Shown: positions 55,878 to 64,000 of the stretch, piece by piece
How the letters are laid out: the number at the start of each line of letters is the position of its first letter
Numbering within the stretch: the stretch's first letter is position 1
Origin: Synechococcus sp. MEDNS5
GTDB lineage: Bacteria; Cyanobacteriota; Cyanobacteriia; PCC-6307; Cyanobiaceae
DNA: 64,000 nucleotides
Direction of reading: 5' to 3'
Assembly: GCF_014279875.1 (NCBI RefSeq)
Contig: NZ_CP047952.1
Location: 1,364,001 to 1,428,000 of the forward strand
Position numbers and translations under genes: made by a program
Notes under the pieces: generated by a model
The model's input: the letters and a program-made list of their open reading frames with translations, nothing else
Database searches by the model: none
What the model was told of the DNA's origin: nothing

Positions 55878-58451
55878 ATGTTCGAGAGGTTTACCGAGAA
55901 GGCCATCAAGGTGATCATGCTGGCCCAGGAAGAGGCTCGTCGCCTTGGCCACAATTTCGTTGGCACTGAGCAGATCCTGCTGGGTTTGATTGGTGAAGGC
56001 ACAGGAGTTGCAGCCAAGGTCCTCAAATCCATGGGCGTGAACCTCAAAGACGCCCGGGTTGAGGTTGAGAAAATCATTGGACGCGGCTCTGGCTTCGTCG
56101 CTGTGGAGATTCCCTTCACGCCACGAGCTAAACGCGTGCTCGAGCTCTCCCTTGAGGAGGCGCGTCAACTCGGTCACAACTACATCGGCACGGAGCATCT
56201 GCTGCTCGGGCTGATTCGCGAGGGCGAGGGCGTCGCTGCCCGGGTTTTGGAGAATCTCGGGGTGGACCTCTCCAAGGTGAGAACCCAGGTGATCCGCATG
56301 CTCGGAGAAACTGCAGAAGTTGGAGCTGGTGGAGGTGGATCGGGAGGCAAAGGTTCCACGAAAACACCAACGCTCGATGAATTTGGGAACAACCTCACCC
56401 AGCTTGCAGCCGAAGCCAAGTTGGATCCCGTGGTTGGTCGTCAGAGCGAGATCGATCGTGTCATTCAGATTCTTGGCCGCCGCACCAAGAACAATCCAGT
56501 TCTGATTGGGGAACCCGGCGTCGGCAAGACCGCTATTGCCGAAGGCCTGGCGCAACGGATTCAGCAGGGGGAGATCCCTGACATCCTTGAAGACAAAAGA
56601 GTGCTCACCCTCGATATCGGATTGCTGGTTGCCGGTACGAAATACCGAGGTGAATTCGAGGAGCGGCTCAAGAAAATCATGGAGGAGATCAAGTCCGCCG
56701 GGAATGTGATCCTCGTGATCGACGAGGTTCATACCCTGATCGGAGCCGGTGCTGCCGAAGGTGCCATCGATGCTGCCAACATCCTCAAGCCAGCCCTTGC
56801 GCGAGGTGAGCTCCAGTGCATCGGAGCGACCACGCTTGATGAGTACCGCAAGCACATCGAACGTGATGCTGCTCTTGAGCGACGCTTCCAACCGGTCACA
56901 GTTGGCGAGCCCTCCATCGAGGACACCATTGAAATCCTCAAGGGTCTGCGCGAACGCTATGAACAGCATCACCGACTGAGAATCACCGATGAGGCGATTG
57001 AGGCCGCTGCGACTCTGGGTGATCGCTACATCTCCGACCGATTCCTTCCCGACAAGGCCATCGATTTAATCGACGAGGCAGGCAGTCGTGTTCGCCTGAT
57101 GAATTCCAAGCTTCCGCCGGAAGCCAAAGAGGTGGACAAGGAACTCCGTACTGTTCAGAAGGAAAAGGAGGATGCAGTCCGCGAGCAAGATTTCTCCCGT
57201 GCCGGTGAACTGCGCGACAAGGAGGTTGAACTGCGGGACAGAATCCGTTCTCTGCTGCAGTCCACACGCCAGGAGTCGTCTGCAGAAGGGCAAGTTTCGG
57301 AAGACGCTTCAACGCAAGTCATTACTGCGCCAACTGATGAATCGGGAGCCACGGCATTGGCAGTAGCCGGCACCACACCGGTTGTGAATGAGGAAGACAT
57401 CGCTCAGATCGTGGCGTCCTGGACGGGTGTGCCCGTTCAGAAACTCACGGAGAGTGAGTCGGTGAAACTTCTCAACATGGAGGAGACGCTGCACAAGCGC
57501 TTGATCGGTCAGGACGAAGCCGTCAAAGCCGTGTCCAAGGCGATCCGTCGGGCTCGCGTAGGTCTAAAAAATCCAAATCGCCCTATCGCCAGTTTCATCT
57601 TCTCCGGCCCGACTGGTGTGGGCAAAACCGAGCTCACCAAAGCGCTAGCTGCTTATTTCTTCGGAAGCGAAGACGCCATGATCCGCCTCGACATGTCGGA
57701 ATTCATGGAGCGTCACACCGTCAGCAAATTGATCGGATCACCTCCGGGTTACGTGGGTTTTAATGAAGGTGGCCAGCTCACCGAAGCCGTGCGACGCAGG
57801 CCTTACACCGTGGTTCTGTTTGATGAGATCGAAAAAGCACATCCTGATGTGTTCAATCTGCTGCTGCAGCTCCTCGAGGATGGCCGTCTGACCGATTCAA
57901 AGGGCCGAACCGTAGATTTCAAAAACACCCTGATCATCATGACGTCGAACATCGGTTCGAAAGTGATTGAGAAGGGTGGCGGCGGCCTCGGTTTCGAATT
58001 CTCCGGTGAAAACGCCGAAGAGAATCAATACAATCGGATTCGCTCTCTGGTTAACGAAGAGCTGAAGCAGTACTTCCGCCCTGAATTCCTCAACCGACTC
58101 GATGAAATCATCGTGTTCAGGCAGCTCAACCGCGACGAGGTGAAAGAGATTGCTGAAATCATGCTGCGTGAAGTCTTCGGTCGTATCGGTGAGAAAGGGA
58201 TCATCCTCACGGTTTCCGATGCGTTCAAGGAACGACTCGTGGAGGAGGGCTATAACCCCGCCTACGGCGCCAGACCACTGCGTCGTGCCGTCATGCGCTT
58301 GCTCGAGGACAGCCTTGCCGAGGAAGTTCTCTCTGGTCGCATCAAGGACGGGGACGAAGCAGAGGTCGACGTTGAAGATGGCAAGGTGGTTGTCAAACAC
58401 TTAAATCGCGCAGCCACCGAGACCCCTGAGCTGGCCAGTGCCGGTCGCTGA
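55878..58451 (+). CDS. clpC: Clp protease ATPase ClpC
   Basis: This 857-aa Hsp100 has two N-terminal repeats ([44 protein letters not shown]) and AAA-1 Walker [14 protein letters not shown] near residue 215. A UVR-like coiled middle ([20 protein letters not shown]) and AAA-2 [13 protein letters not shown] near 578 follow. It unfolds substrates for ClpP-type proteases. The stretch from 55760 to 55877 is its leader, with a weak CCCAG/CTGGG hairpin. Confidence 0.96.
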   Translation: MFERFTEKAIKVIMLAQEEARRLGHNFVGTEQILLGLIGEGTGVAAKVLKSMGVNLKDARVEVEKIIGRGSGFVAVEIPFTPRAKRVLELSLEEARQLGHNYIGTEHLLLGLIREGEGVAARVLENLGVDLSKVRTQVIRMLGETAEVGAGGGGSGGKGSTKTPTLDEFGNNLTQLAAEAKLDPVVGRQSEIDRVIQILGRRTKNNPVLIGEPGVGKTAIAEGLAQRIQQGEIPDILEDKRVLTLDIGLLVAGTKYRGEFEERLKKIMEEIKSAGNVILVIDEVHTLIGAGAAEGAIDAANILKPALARGELQCIGATTLDEYRKHIERDAALERRFQPVTVGEPSIEDTIEILKGLRERYEQHHRLRITDEAIEAAATLGDRYISDRFLPDKAIDLIDEAGSRVRLMNSKLPPEAKEVDKELRTVQKEKEDAVREQDFSRAGELRDKEVELRDRIRSLLQSTRQESSAEGQVSEDASTQVITAPTDESGATALAVAGTTPVVNEEDIAQIVASWTGVPVQKLTESESVKLLNMEETLHKRLIGQDEAVKAVSKAIRRARVGLKNPNRPIASFIFSGPTGVGKTELTKALAAYFFGSEDAMIRLDMSEFMERHTVSKLIGSPPGYVGFNEGGQLTEAVRRRPYTVVLFDEIEKAHPDVFNLLLQLLEDGRLTDSKGRTVDFKNTLIIMTSNIGSKVIEKGGGGLGFEFSGENAEENQYNRIRSLVNEELKQYFRPEFLNRLDEIIVFRQLNRDEVKEIAEIMLREVFGRIGEKGIILTVSDAFKERLVEEGYNPAYGARPLRRAVMRLLEDSLAEEVLSGRIKDGDEAEVDVEDGKVVVKHLNRAATETPELASAGR

Positions 58452-58456
58452 CCTGG

Positions 58457-59578
58457 ATGTCCACAACAGACAACAGCTGTTTGATCTCTCATCACTCCAT
58501 CGCACCGGGCCGCGTGATTCGTGGCTCCGGTGCATGGCTCAACGCACTTCCTGGGATTCGTGAGCTTGGCTCCAGACCACTTCTTTTGGGTCGAAGCCCA
58601 GCGACCCAACCACTGCGCAACGAACTCAAGCTCAGCCTGGCGTCAGCTGGACTTGAGGTCACACCAACCGGCCTGAATCACGACTGCTGCGAAGAAGATT
58701 TGCGTCGTCTCGAAGCAGCGTTCACAGTTCACCGCAGTGATGCCGTGATCGCCGCAGGCGGAGGCAAGGTGTTGGATGCTGGCAAGCTCCTCGCCGATCG
58801 TCTTAATCTGCCTTGCATAACCGTGCCACTGAGTGCTTCCACCTGTGCCGGCTGGACTGCGCTTTCCAATCTCTACAGCCCTGAAGGGGCCTTTCTTGGT
58901 GATCAGGCCTTGAAACGCTGTCCTGATCTTTTGGTGTTCGACCACGATCTGCTTCGCCAAGCACCACCCCGCACCCTCGCCAGTGGCATCGCTGATGCCC
59001 TGGCCAAGTGGTACGAAGCCTCTGTCAGCAGCGGCGCAAGCCACGATGGACTCATTCAGCAAGCTGTCCAGATGGCGCGGGTCCTGCGGGATCAGCTTCT
59101 GATTGACAGTGTGGATGCCATGCAGTCCCCCGGCGGAGATGCCTGGGTGCGGGTGATTGAAGCCTGCGGGCTGACAGCCGGCGTGATCGGAGGACTGGGG
59201 GGGGCACGTTGCCGCACGGTTGCAGCCCATGCTGTCCACAACGGGCTCACCCAACTGCAAGCTTGCCACGGATCCCTCCACGGCGAAAAGGTGGGCTTCG
59301 GAGTGCTGGTTCAGTTGCGACTCGAAGAACGCTTGGGTGGCAATCGCTTGGCAGCACAAGCCCATCGCCAGTTGCTACCCCTGCTCAGCCAACTCGGACT
59401 ACCGGTGAGCCTCGACGATCTCGGTCTCTCCGATGTCAGCTTGAGTGACCTTCAGCAGGTTTGTGAGTTTGCCTGCCGTGAAGGATCAGATCTTCACCAT
59501 CTTCCCTTCTCCGTTACGCCGGGAGCGCTTCTAGAAGCTCTTGTGGGAGCAGCCGAACCCAGCGTTCAACGCCCTTGA
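58457..59578 (+). CDS. Glycerol dehydrogenase-like oxidoreductase
   Basis: This 373-aa protein is of the iron-containing alcohol dehydrogenase superfamily. It has an NAD-binding region with DAVIAAGGGKVLDAGKLLAD near residue 95, VPLSASTCAGWT near 124, the metal ligand region DALAKWYE near 176 and CHGSLHGEKVGFGV near 275. The substrate is probably a small polyol. It follows clpC by 5 bases. Confidence 0.85.
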   Translation: MSTTDNSCLISHHSIAPGRVIRGSGAWLNALPGIRELGSRPLLLGRSPATQPLRNELKLSLASAGLEVTPTGLNHDCCEEDLRRLEAAFTVHRSDAVIAAGGGKVLDAGKLLADRLNLPCITVPLSASTCAGWTALSNLYSPEGAFLGDQALKRCPDLLVFDHDLLRQAPPRTLASGIADALAKWYEASVSSGASHDGLIQQAVQMARVLRDQLLIDSVDAMQSPGGDAWVRVIEACGLTAGVIGGLGGARCRTVAAHAVHNGLTQLQACHGSLHGEKVGFGVLVQLRLEERLGGNRLAAQAHRQLLPLLSQLGLPVSLDDLGLSDVSLSDLQQVCEFACREGSDLHHLPFSVTPGALLEALVGAAEPSVQRP

Positions 59579-60441
59579 AAACCCAACTCGAGGCCATCCG
59601 CTCCAATCTGTTGGACCCCCAGGCCGTGACGCTGCTCGACCAGCTGCAGTGGTGGGACCTCCCTGAACTGGGGATCGATTCTCCCTTTCCGGTTGCCGTT
59701 CTCGGCCAAGGGCAGCCCCTCTTGCTGCTCCATGGATTCGATAGCAGTTTTCTGGAGTACAGACGGCTCGCAGCACTGCTTTGCAGTCGGTTCCAGTTGT
59801 TCATCCCCGACCTGTTTGGTTTCGGTTTCAGCCCAAGACCACGCACGGCTCACTACGGCAGAGAACCGGTTCTGCTCCATCTGGAGAGTGTTCTTCAACG
59901 GATCCCCGGCAACCGTCCGATCGGTGTCGTCGGCGCATCGATGGGAGGGGCTGTCGCGGTGGAAATCGCCCGTCGCCAACCAGATCGGATCAACACATTG
60001 CTGCTGCTGGCACCGGCTGGACTGACAGGGCGTCCAATGCCTGTCCCACCCCCACTGGATCGACTCGGTGCCTGGTTTCTCAGCCGCCCGGGCGTGCGCC
60101 GTGGTCTCTGCCGACAGGCGTTTGCCGATCCGGACAGTGATGTCGGTCCTGCGGAAGAGCAAATTGCGTCTCTCCATCTTCAATGTCCAGGCTGGAGCGA
60201 AGCGCTGGCGGCCTTTGCCCGCAACGGTGGCTTCTCAGGCAGCGGTCACCCGCTCCCGCAACAGCCCATGCACGTGCTTTGGGGAAACAACGACAGGATT
60301 CTGAGGGCAGGACAAAAACAAGCTTTAAGCGCCCTGCTGGAGCATCCAGTGGAAGGCCTCGATGCCTGTGGTCATCTCCCGCACATTGATCGACCTCAGG
60401 ACGTCTCGGAACGATGCAACACTGTGTTCCTGCCTGGTTGA
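59575..60441 (+). CDS. Alpha/beta hydrolase
   Basis: This 288-aa protein has the oxyanion motif LLLHGFDSSFLEYRRL near residue 47, the nucleophile elbow GASMGGAVAVEIA near 121, LWGNNDRILRAGQ near 239 (acid region) and the catalytic His in GHLPHIDRP near 267. It starts at TTG overlapping the previous stop (TTGA), so it is coupled. The substrate is unknown. Confidence 0.85.
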   Translation: MKTQLEAIRSNLLDPQAVTLLDQLQWWDLPELGIDSPFPVAVLGQGQPLLLLHGFDSSFLEYRRLAALLCSRFQLFIPDLFGFGFSPRPRTAHYGREPVLLHLESVLQRIPGNRPIGVVGASMGGAVAVEIARRQPDRINTLLLLAPAGLTGRPMPVPPPLDRLGAWFLSRPGVRRGLCRQAFADPDSDVGPAEEQIASLHLQCPGWSEALAAFARNGGFSGSGHPLPQQPMHVLWGNNDRILRAGQKQALSALLEHPVEGLDACGHLPHIDRPQDVSERCNTVFLPG

Positions 60442-60444
60442 TCG

Positions 60445-61074
60445 ATGTCCAGCACCAGTTCAGGCCCGGTTTTACAGCTGCTGGCCAGCGGTCTACAGCG
60501 GTGGATCCGAGCCCAGTGCGACTCCGTTGAGGACTTGAATCTCTCACTGCAGGGATCCGCCTTCGCGTTATTAAAAGGCCGCCTCAAGGGTGTGACGTTG
60601 CAGGCCAAACGTGTTCAGTTCCAGCAACTGCCTCTGGTCAGGGCAGACCTTCAATCGAGCGAGCTGAAGGCTTCGCTGCGGCCGGGTCAGCCCAATCAAC
60701 CGGTGCAATTGGAAGAACCCTTCTTGATATCAGGAGAAGTGGTGCTCTCGGGTGTCGAACTCAACCAAGCCCTCGCCAGCGATCGCTGGCGCTGGTTGGG
60801 CGACCTGCTTTCGGAACAATTGATGGGACTGACTCCCCTGAGATCTCTCACCATTGACAACGACATCCTCAAGCTGACGGCTGAAGTGATCACGGGGAAA
60901 GACCCCGTACACCGCAGTTTCCGCCTGAACGCCGAACAGGGAACAATCCGCGTTGATCACTGTGACGCTGAAGGCGGCATGCTGATTCCCATGGATCCTG
61001 CGATCCAGATCGAGGAAGCCCGTCTCCAAGCCGGTCAGCTGCTGCTGAAGGGAACGGCCAGCGTTCAGCCCTAG
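60445..61074 (+). CDS. DUF2993 family protein
   Basis: This 209-aa protein has repeated amphipathic strands (LKGRLKGVTLQAKRVQFQQL, LVRADLQSSELKASL) and matches DUF2993 (LmeA-like). The family is thought to act in envelope or lipid handling. No clear signal peptide is seen. It follows the hydrolase gene by three bases and converges on cdsA. Confidence 0.72.
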   Translation: MSSTSSGPVLQLLASGLQRWIRAQCDSVEDLNLSLQGSAFALLKGRLKGVTLQAKRVQFQQLPLVRADLQSSELKASLRPGQPNQPVQLEEPFLISGEVVLSGVELNQALASDRWRWLGDLLSEQLMGLTPLRSLTIDNDILKLTAEVITGKDPVHRSFRLNAEQGTIRVDHCDAEGGMLIPMDPAIQIEEARLQAGQLLLKGTASVQP

Positions 61075-61982
61075 GAGAGCACCGGCAACACCAGGGTGAC
61101 GGCATAAAAAACAACGGCAGGAGTGAACAGATAGCTGTCAATGCGATCCAGGATTCCGCCATGGCCTGGCAAGGCATCGCCGGAATCCTTCAAGCCTGCA
61201 TCCCGCTTCATCATCGATTCGGTGAGATCACCCACGAGGGCGAAAAGAGCGACAAGAGCGCCGAGACATCCCCCCGTGAACCACCCCAGAGGCCACATCA
61301 ACAGCGCACCGGTACAGGCCCCGATCAAGATGGCAGAGGCCAGACCGCCATAGGCACCCTCAATGGTCTTGGCCGGTGAAATCGGCGAGAGAGGACGGGA
61401 TCCCAAGCGACGGCCGATGGCATAGGAACCGATGTCGCTGGCCACCACCATCAGACAAGCCGCAAAGGTGATCAGCAAACCGGAGCTGATCCAGGATCCA
61501 TCAAGGGACTGGAGGATCGGCGCAGCATCTGGGGTCACGAGGTTGCGCAGACGCAACCAGTGACTGGGCAGAAACCCGAGGTAGAACAATCCGAAGATCG
61601 ATGCGGCGATATCGGCGATTGATCCTGTGATGGGCTGGAGAATCAACCAACCGCAGATCGCAGCACCTGAGAGGGGCAAAACGGCATCAGCGAGATGAGA
61701 GGCCAGTCCGCCGTTCACAGACCACTGGGTGCTGACGAGCAGGAGCTGGCAGGCCACCAGAGTCGTTTTCGTGGCTGGACGCATGCCCTTGAACTGGGCC
61801 ATCCGAAAGAATTCCAGCAGGGCGAGATGCACGATCACGCCAAGGGCGATGGTGAACCACCAACCGCCCAAACCAACGACCACAACCCCGAACACGCCAG
61901 CCAGAAGACCACTGCTGAGACGCTTGCGATCGACGCCACTGCGCCTGAGCATCGCCTCGCTGGTTTTGCCGTCAGCAACCAC
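61071..61982 (-). CDS. cdsA: Phosphatidate cytidylyltransferase
   Basis: This 303-aa membrane enzyme has about eight helices. The signature SPAKTIEGAYGGL and the terminal KDSGDALPGHGGILDRIDS are complete. It makes CDP-diacylglycerol for phospholipids. The true start may be 61952 (MLRRSGVDRKRL). Confidence 0.93.
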   Translation of the reverse strand: MVADGKTSEAMLRRSGVDRKRLSSGLLAGVFGVVVVGLGGWWFTIALGVIVHLALLEFFRMAQFKGMRPATKTTLVACQLLLVSTQWSVNGGLASHLADAVLPLSGAAICGWLILQPITGSIADIAASIFGLFYLGFLPSHWLRLRNLVTPDAAPILQSLDGSWISSGLLITFAACLMVVASDIGSYAIGRRLGSRPLSPISPAKTIEGAYGGLASAILIGACTGALLMWPLGWFTGGCLGALVALFALVGDLTESMMKRDAGLKDSGDALPGHGGILDRIDSYLFTPAVVFYAVTLVLPVLS

Positions 61983-62002
61983 CCGTTGGATCCCGCGGCC
62001 TG

Positions 62003-63400
62003 TCAGGCCAGAACCTTCACCATACCCGGCACCTGCTCAGGCCAGCGCCGGTGCTGCAGTTGCAGCCACTGCACCCTGAGGTGATCAATACGCTCTCCAG
62101 GCACCAATAAGGGAATCCCAGGGGGGTAGGGACAAATCATCTCCGCTGCGATCCGATCAGCACACTGATGCAATGGAAGCTCAAGACTGGGCCGATGGGC
62201 GACAGACGAAGGAGATAACTCCGCAACCTGTACCGAATCAAGGGGAGGCGCCGCAACGGCAGCGAGGGATGGCCTGCCCTGCTCCTTGATGAAGAGCGGC
62301 CAGAGATGCCGAAGCCGCGCTGCAAGCCCGCGATGCCTGGCAAACCCCAGGCAAAGGGTCAGGCAAAGGGGCTCCGGCAGCTCAGCAATCACCCCACGGT
62401 TCATGAACCAGGTGTCCGCCTCCAAGCCACTCACCCCAACGGCGGCTGTATTCAAAATCAGCCGTAGGGGGTCATCGCTTTCATGCAGCGGCACGCCATG
62501 GCGATCAAGACATTCATGCAGCCTGCGGGCTTGCTCCAGCCTTCGCTGCAGAATCCTGATCCATTGGGTTGAAAGCATCCAATCCAGGGTTGCTTCACAG
62601 GACGCCAGCAACAGGGCACTGGGACTGCTGCTCTGCAGACGCTGGAGGGACAGACGCACCGATGTTGAGGAGATGCGCGTCGACCGCTGCCAGAGCACTG
62701 CGGTCTGAGCCAGCCCAGGCGCTGATTTATGCAATGAATGCACCACAAGATCAGCCCCGGTGGTCAGGGAAGACGGGGGCAATCCCATCCCCGGGGCAAA
62801 GGCGAGATGGCTGCCATGGGCTTCATCCACCAACACGGGCAATCCACGCGCATGCAGCCGGTCCACCAGAGGAGCGATCTCTGCGGCGTACCCGTGATAC
62901 GTGGGATGAACCAGCACGGCTGCAGCGAGGCGACAGCAAAGATCGGGCAGGGCCTCGAGGGAGCGGCTCAGACCATCGGCCGTCATGGCCCCGGGGTGGC
63001 CCCGGTCCTCATCGAACGGAACCGGCAGGAACACCGGCAGCATTCCTCCTAGTTCACATGCGCCGATCAGGCTGCGGTGCGCATTGCGAGGCAGCAGAAC
63101 AGCCTCGCCAGGAGCGGCCATCGCCAACAGTGCTGCCTGCAGAAGACCTGTGGCCCCGTTCACACCAAACCAACAGCAATCCACACCCATGCGGGCAGCA
63201 AAGAGAGCCTGGCTCTCTGCGACAGCCCCATCGACGTCCAGAGGTCCTCCGATTTCCGGCAGTTCAGGCAGATCCCAGCAACCAGGCTGCCGATGCAACA
63301 AGTCTTTGAGCCGCGGAGGCAAGGCTTCACCCCGGCCATGCACGGGAAGATGCAGAGCGAATCGCGGATTTGAATCGAACAGGATCCTCAGCAGTGACAT
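62003..63400 (-). CDS. Orn/Lys/Arg decarboxylase-like PLP enzyme
   Basis: This fold-type I PLP protein has an N-terminal HLPVHGRGEALP region, LLPRNAHRSLIGACELGG, LVDEAHGSHLAFAPGMG and the Schiff-base Lys in VHSLHKSAPGLAQTAVLW. A C-terminal decarboxylase domain is present. The start at 63400 (MSLLRILFDSN) is preferred over 63490. It may make polyamines. It is divergent from the MFS gene. Confidence 0.85.
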   Translation of the reverse strand: MSLLRILFDSNPRFALHLPVHGRGEALPPRLKDLLHRQPGCWDLPELPEIGGPLDVDGAVAESQALFAARMGVDCCWFGVNGATGLLQAALLAMAAPGEAVLLPRNAHRSLIGACELGGMLPVFLPVPFDEDRGHPGAMTADGLSRSLEALPDLCCRLAAAVLVHPTYHGYAAEIAPLVDRLHARGLPVLVDEAHGSHLAFAPGMGLPPSSLTTGADLVVHSLHKSAPGLAQTAVLWQRSTRISSTSVRLSLQRLQSSSPSALLLASCEATLDWMLSTQWIRILQRRLEQARRLHECLDRHGVPLHESDDPLRLILNTAAVGVSGLEADTWFMNRGVIAELPEPLCLTLCLGFARHRGLAARLRHLWPLFIKEQGRPSLAAVAAPPLDSVQVAELSPSSVAHRPSLELPLHQCADRIAAEMICPYPPGIPLLVPGERIDHLRVQWLQLQHRRWPEQVPGMVKVLA

Positions 63401-63481
63401 CAGCACAAAATCGAGAAGACCGCAGACACCCGCTCGAACTGCGGCTAGAAGCTGAATCGTGACATCAACCCTGTCCGCCCC

Positions 63482-64000
63482 ATGGCGCAATACCGGTACG
63501 CAAAGGCCTTAGCCGGAAGCTGTGCCATCGGCATCGGCCTGGGGGTAGTGCGATTTGACTTCGCGATCGTTGGGCGTCTGATGATCGAAAGCGGACTCTT
63601 CAGCGCGTCATCGATCGGAGAGCTCTCCTCGCTGAATCTGGCCGGATACATCCTCGGCTGCCTGCATCATTCCCAGTTGCGCATCCTGCGGGACCGTCGC
63701 GTCACTCTCTGGATCGCCCTGCTCACCGTCCCGATCTCACTTTTTGCAGAGGGGCTGAGTAGCACCCTGGCGATGCATGCCTTCTGGAGAATTCTGGCCG
63801 GCTGGGCTTCAGGGCATCTCATGAGCGGGATCCCCCACTTAGCGACCCTTGGCTGTGCAGATGGTCAGCGACGACGGGCGAGTGCGCTGGTGATGGCAGG
63901 AGCAGGGATCGGTGCACTGCTTGGAGCACTGAGTGTGGGCAGCCTGCCGATGGAAACGGTAGAACTTGCTTGGGTGGTGCTGGGAACGGTGGCTGCGTTC
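63482..64000 (+). CDS. MFS transporter (partial, continues off right edge)
   Basis: The frame from MAQYRYAKALAGSCAIGIGLGVVRFDF runs to the end of the window (173 codons). Helices include IGELSSLNLAGYILGC, LWIALLTVPISLFA, FWRILAGWASGHLMSGIPHLA and LVMAGAGIGALLGALS. The pattern fits YbfB/YjiJ-type major facilitators. The substrate is unknown. Confidence 0.75.
   Translation, partial: MAQYRYAKALAGSCAIGIGLGVVRFDFAIVGRLMIESGLFSASSIGELSSLNLAGYILGCLHHSQLRILRDRRVTLWIALLTVPISLFAEGLSSTLAMHAFWRILAGWASGHLMSGIPHLATLGCADGQRRRASALVMAGAGIGALLGALSVGSLPMETVELAWVVLGTVAAF

Noticed and set aside
55779-56972. Minus-strand open frame of 397 codons opposite clpC
   Set aside because: It is antisense to the highly conserved ClpC N-terminal and AAA-1 regions and mirrors their repeats.

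Overview
The window looks like about 64 kb of chromosome from a marine picocyanobacterium, most likely Synechococcus. The basis is the combination of cyanobacterial families (CyanoP/PsbP-like lipoprotein, CPP1-like J-domain membrane protein, DUF3531, DUF3104, glycine-rich RRM protein, VTE6-like DUF92, Nif11-like peptides), a monomeric B12-dependent ribonucleotide reductase, tight gene packing and a fairly GC-rich composition. No species call is possible from this sequence alone.

Positions 1-4333 are accessory. A minus-strand run of genes encodes a primase-helicase that continues past the left edge, small unknown proteins, a ribbon-helix-helix-like protein, a 30-aa overlapping ORF and a GIY-YIG nuclease. 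The run stops against the 3' half of a sigma-70-family gene (4403-4897) whose 5' half is absent here. The simplest reading is an integrated replicon or satellite-like element that has split a sigma factor gene.

Positions 4824-16376 are core: DUF92, rsmE, DUF3531, an ABC ATPase, hslO, CPP1-like, prfC, a methyltransferase, a decayed mscS gene with an internal stop and a frameshift, and nrdJ. Next come a rho-independent terminator and tRNA-Ser(UGA).

Positions 16533-23190, downstream of the tRNA, form a patchwork of variable DNA, AT-rich in parts. It holds DUF3104, Nif11-like proteins, one intact Nif11-type double-glycine RiPP-like precursor and a dead sibling, a TPR lipoprotein made of 102-bp tandem units, a 5'-truncated LuxR-type regulator, a pentapeptide-family tail and fragments of a repeated small-gene family.

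Positions 23205-40985 carry a frameshifted PPP phosphatase, a recC-recB-recD operon with 4-bp overlaps, a cupin, a DEAD-box helicase, an RRM protein, an ABC exporter, a CPA2 antiporter with a C-terminal stress-protein-like region, and an LCP protein. Positions 41034-47110 hold two FUSC genes plus tolC, facing hlyD and a 57-aa membrane protein, then CyanoP. Positions 47185-55759 include recR-lipA and the minus-strand cluster lysA-cdaA-uppS-bioB-trhO-GST/DUF952, then rimI. Positions 55878-64000 hold clpC, a glycerol-dehydrogenase-like gene, an alpha/beta hydrolase, a DUF2993 gene, cdsA, a PLP decarboxylase and the start of an MFS transporter.
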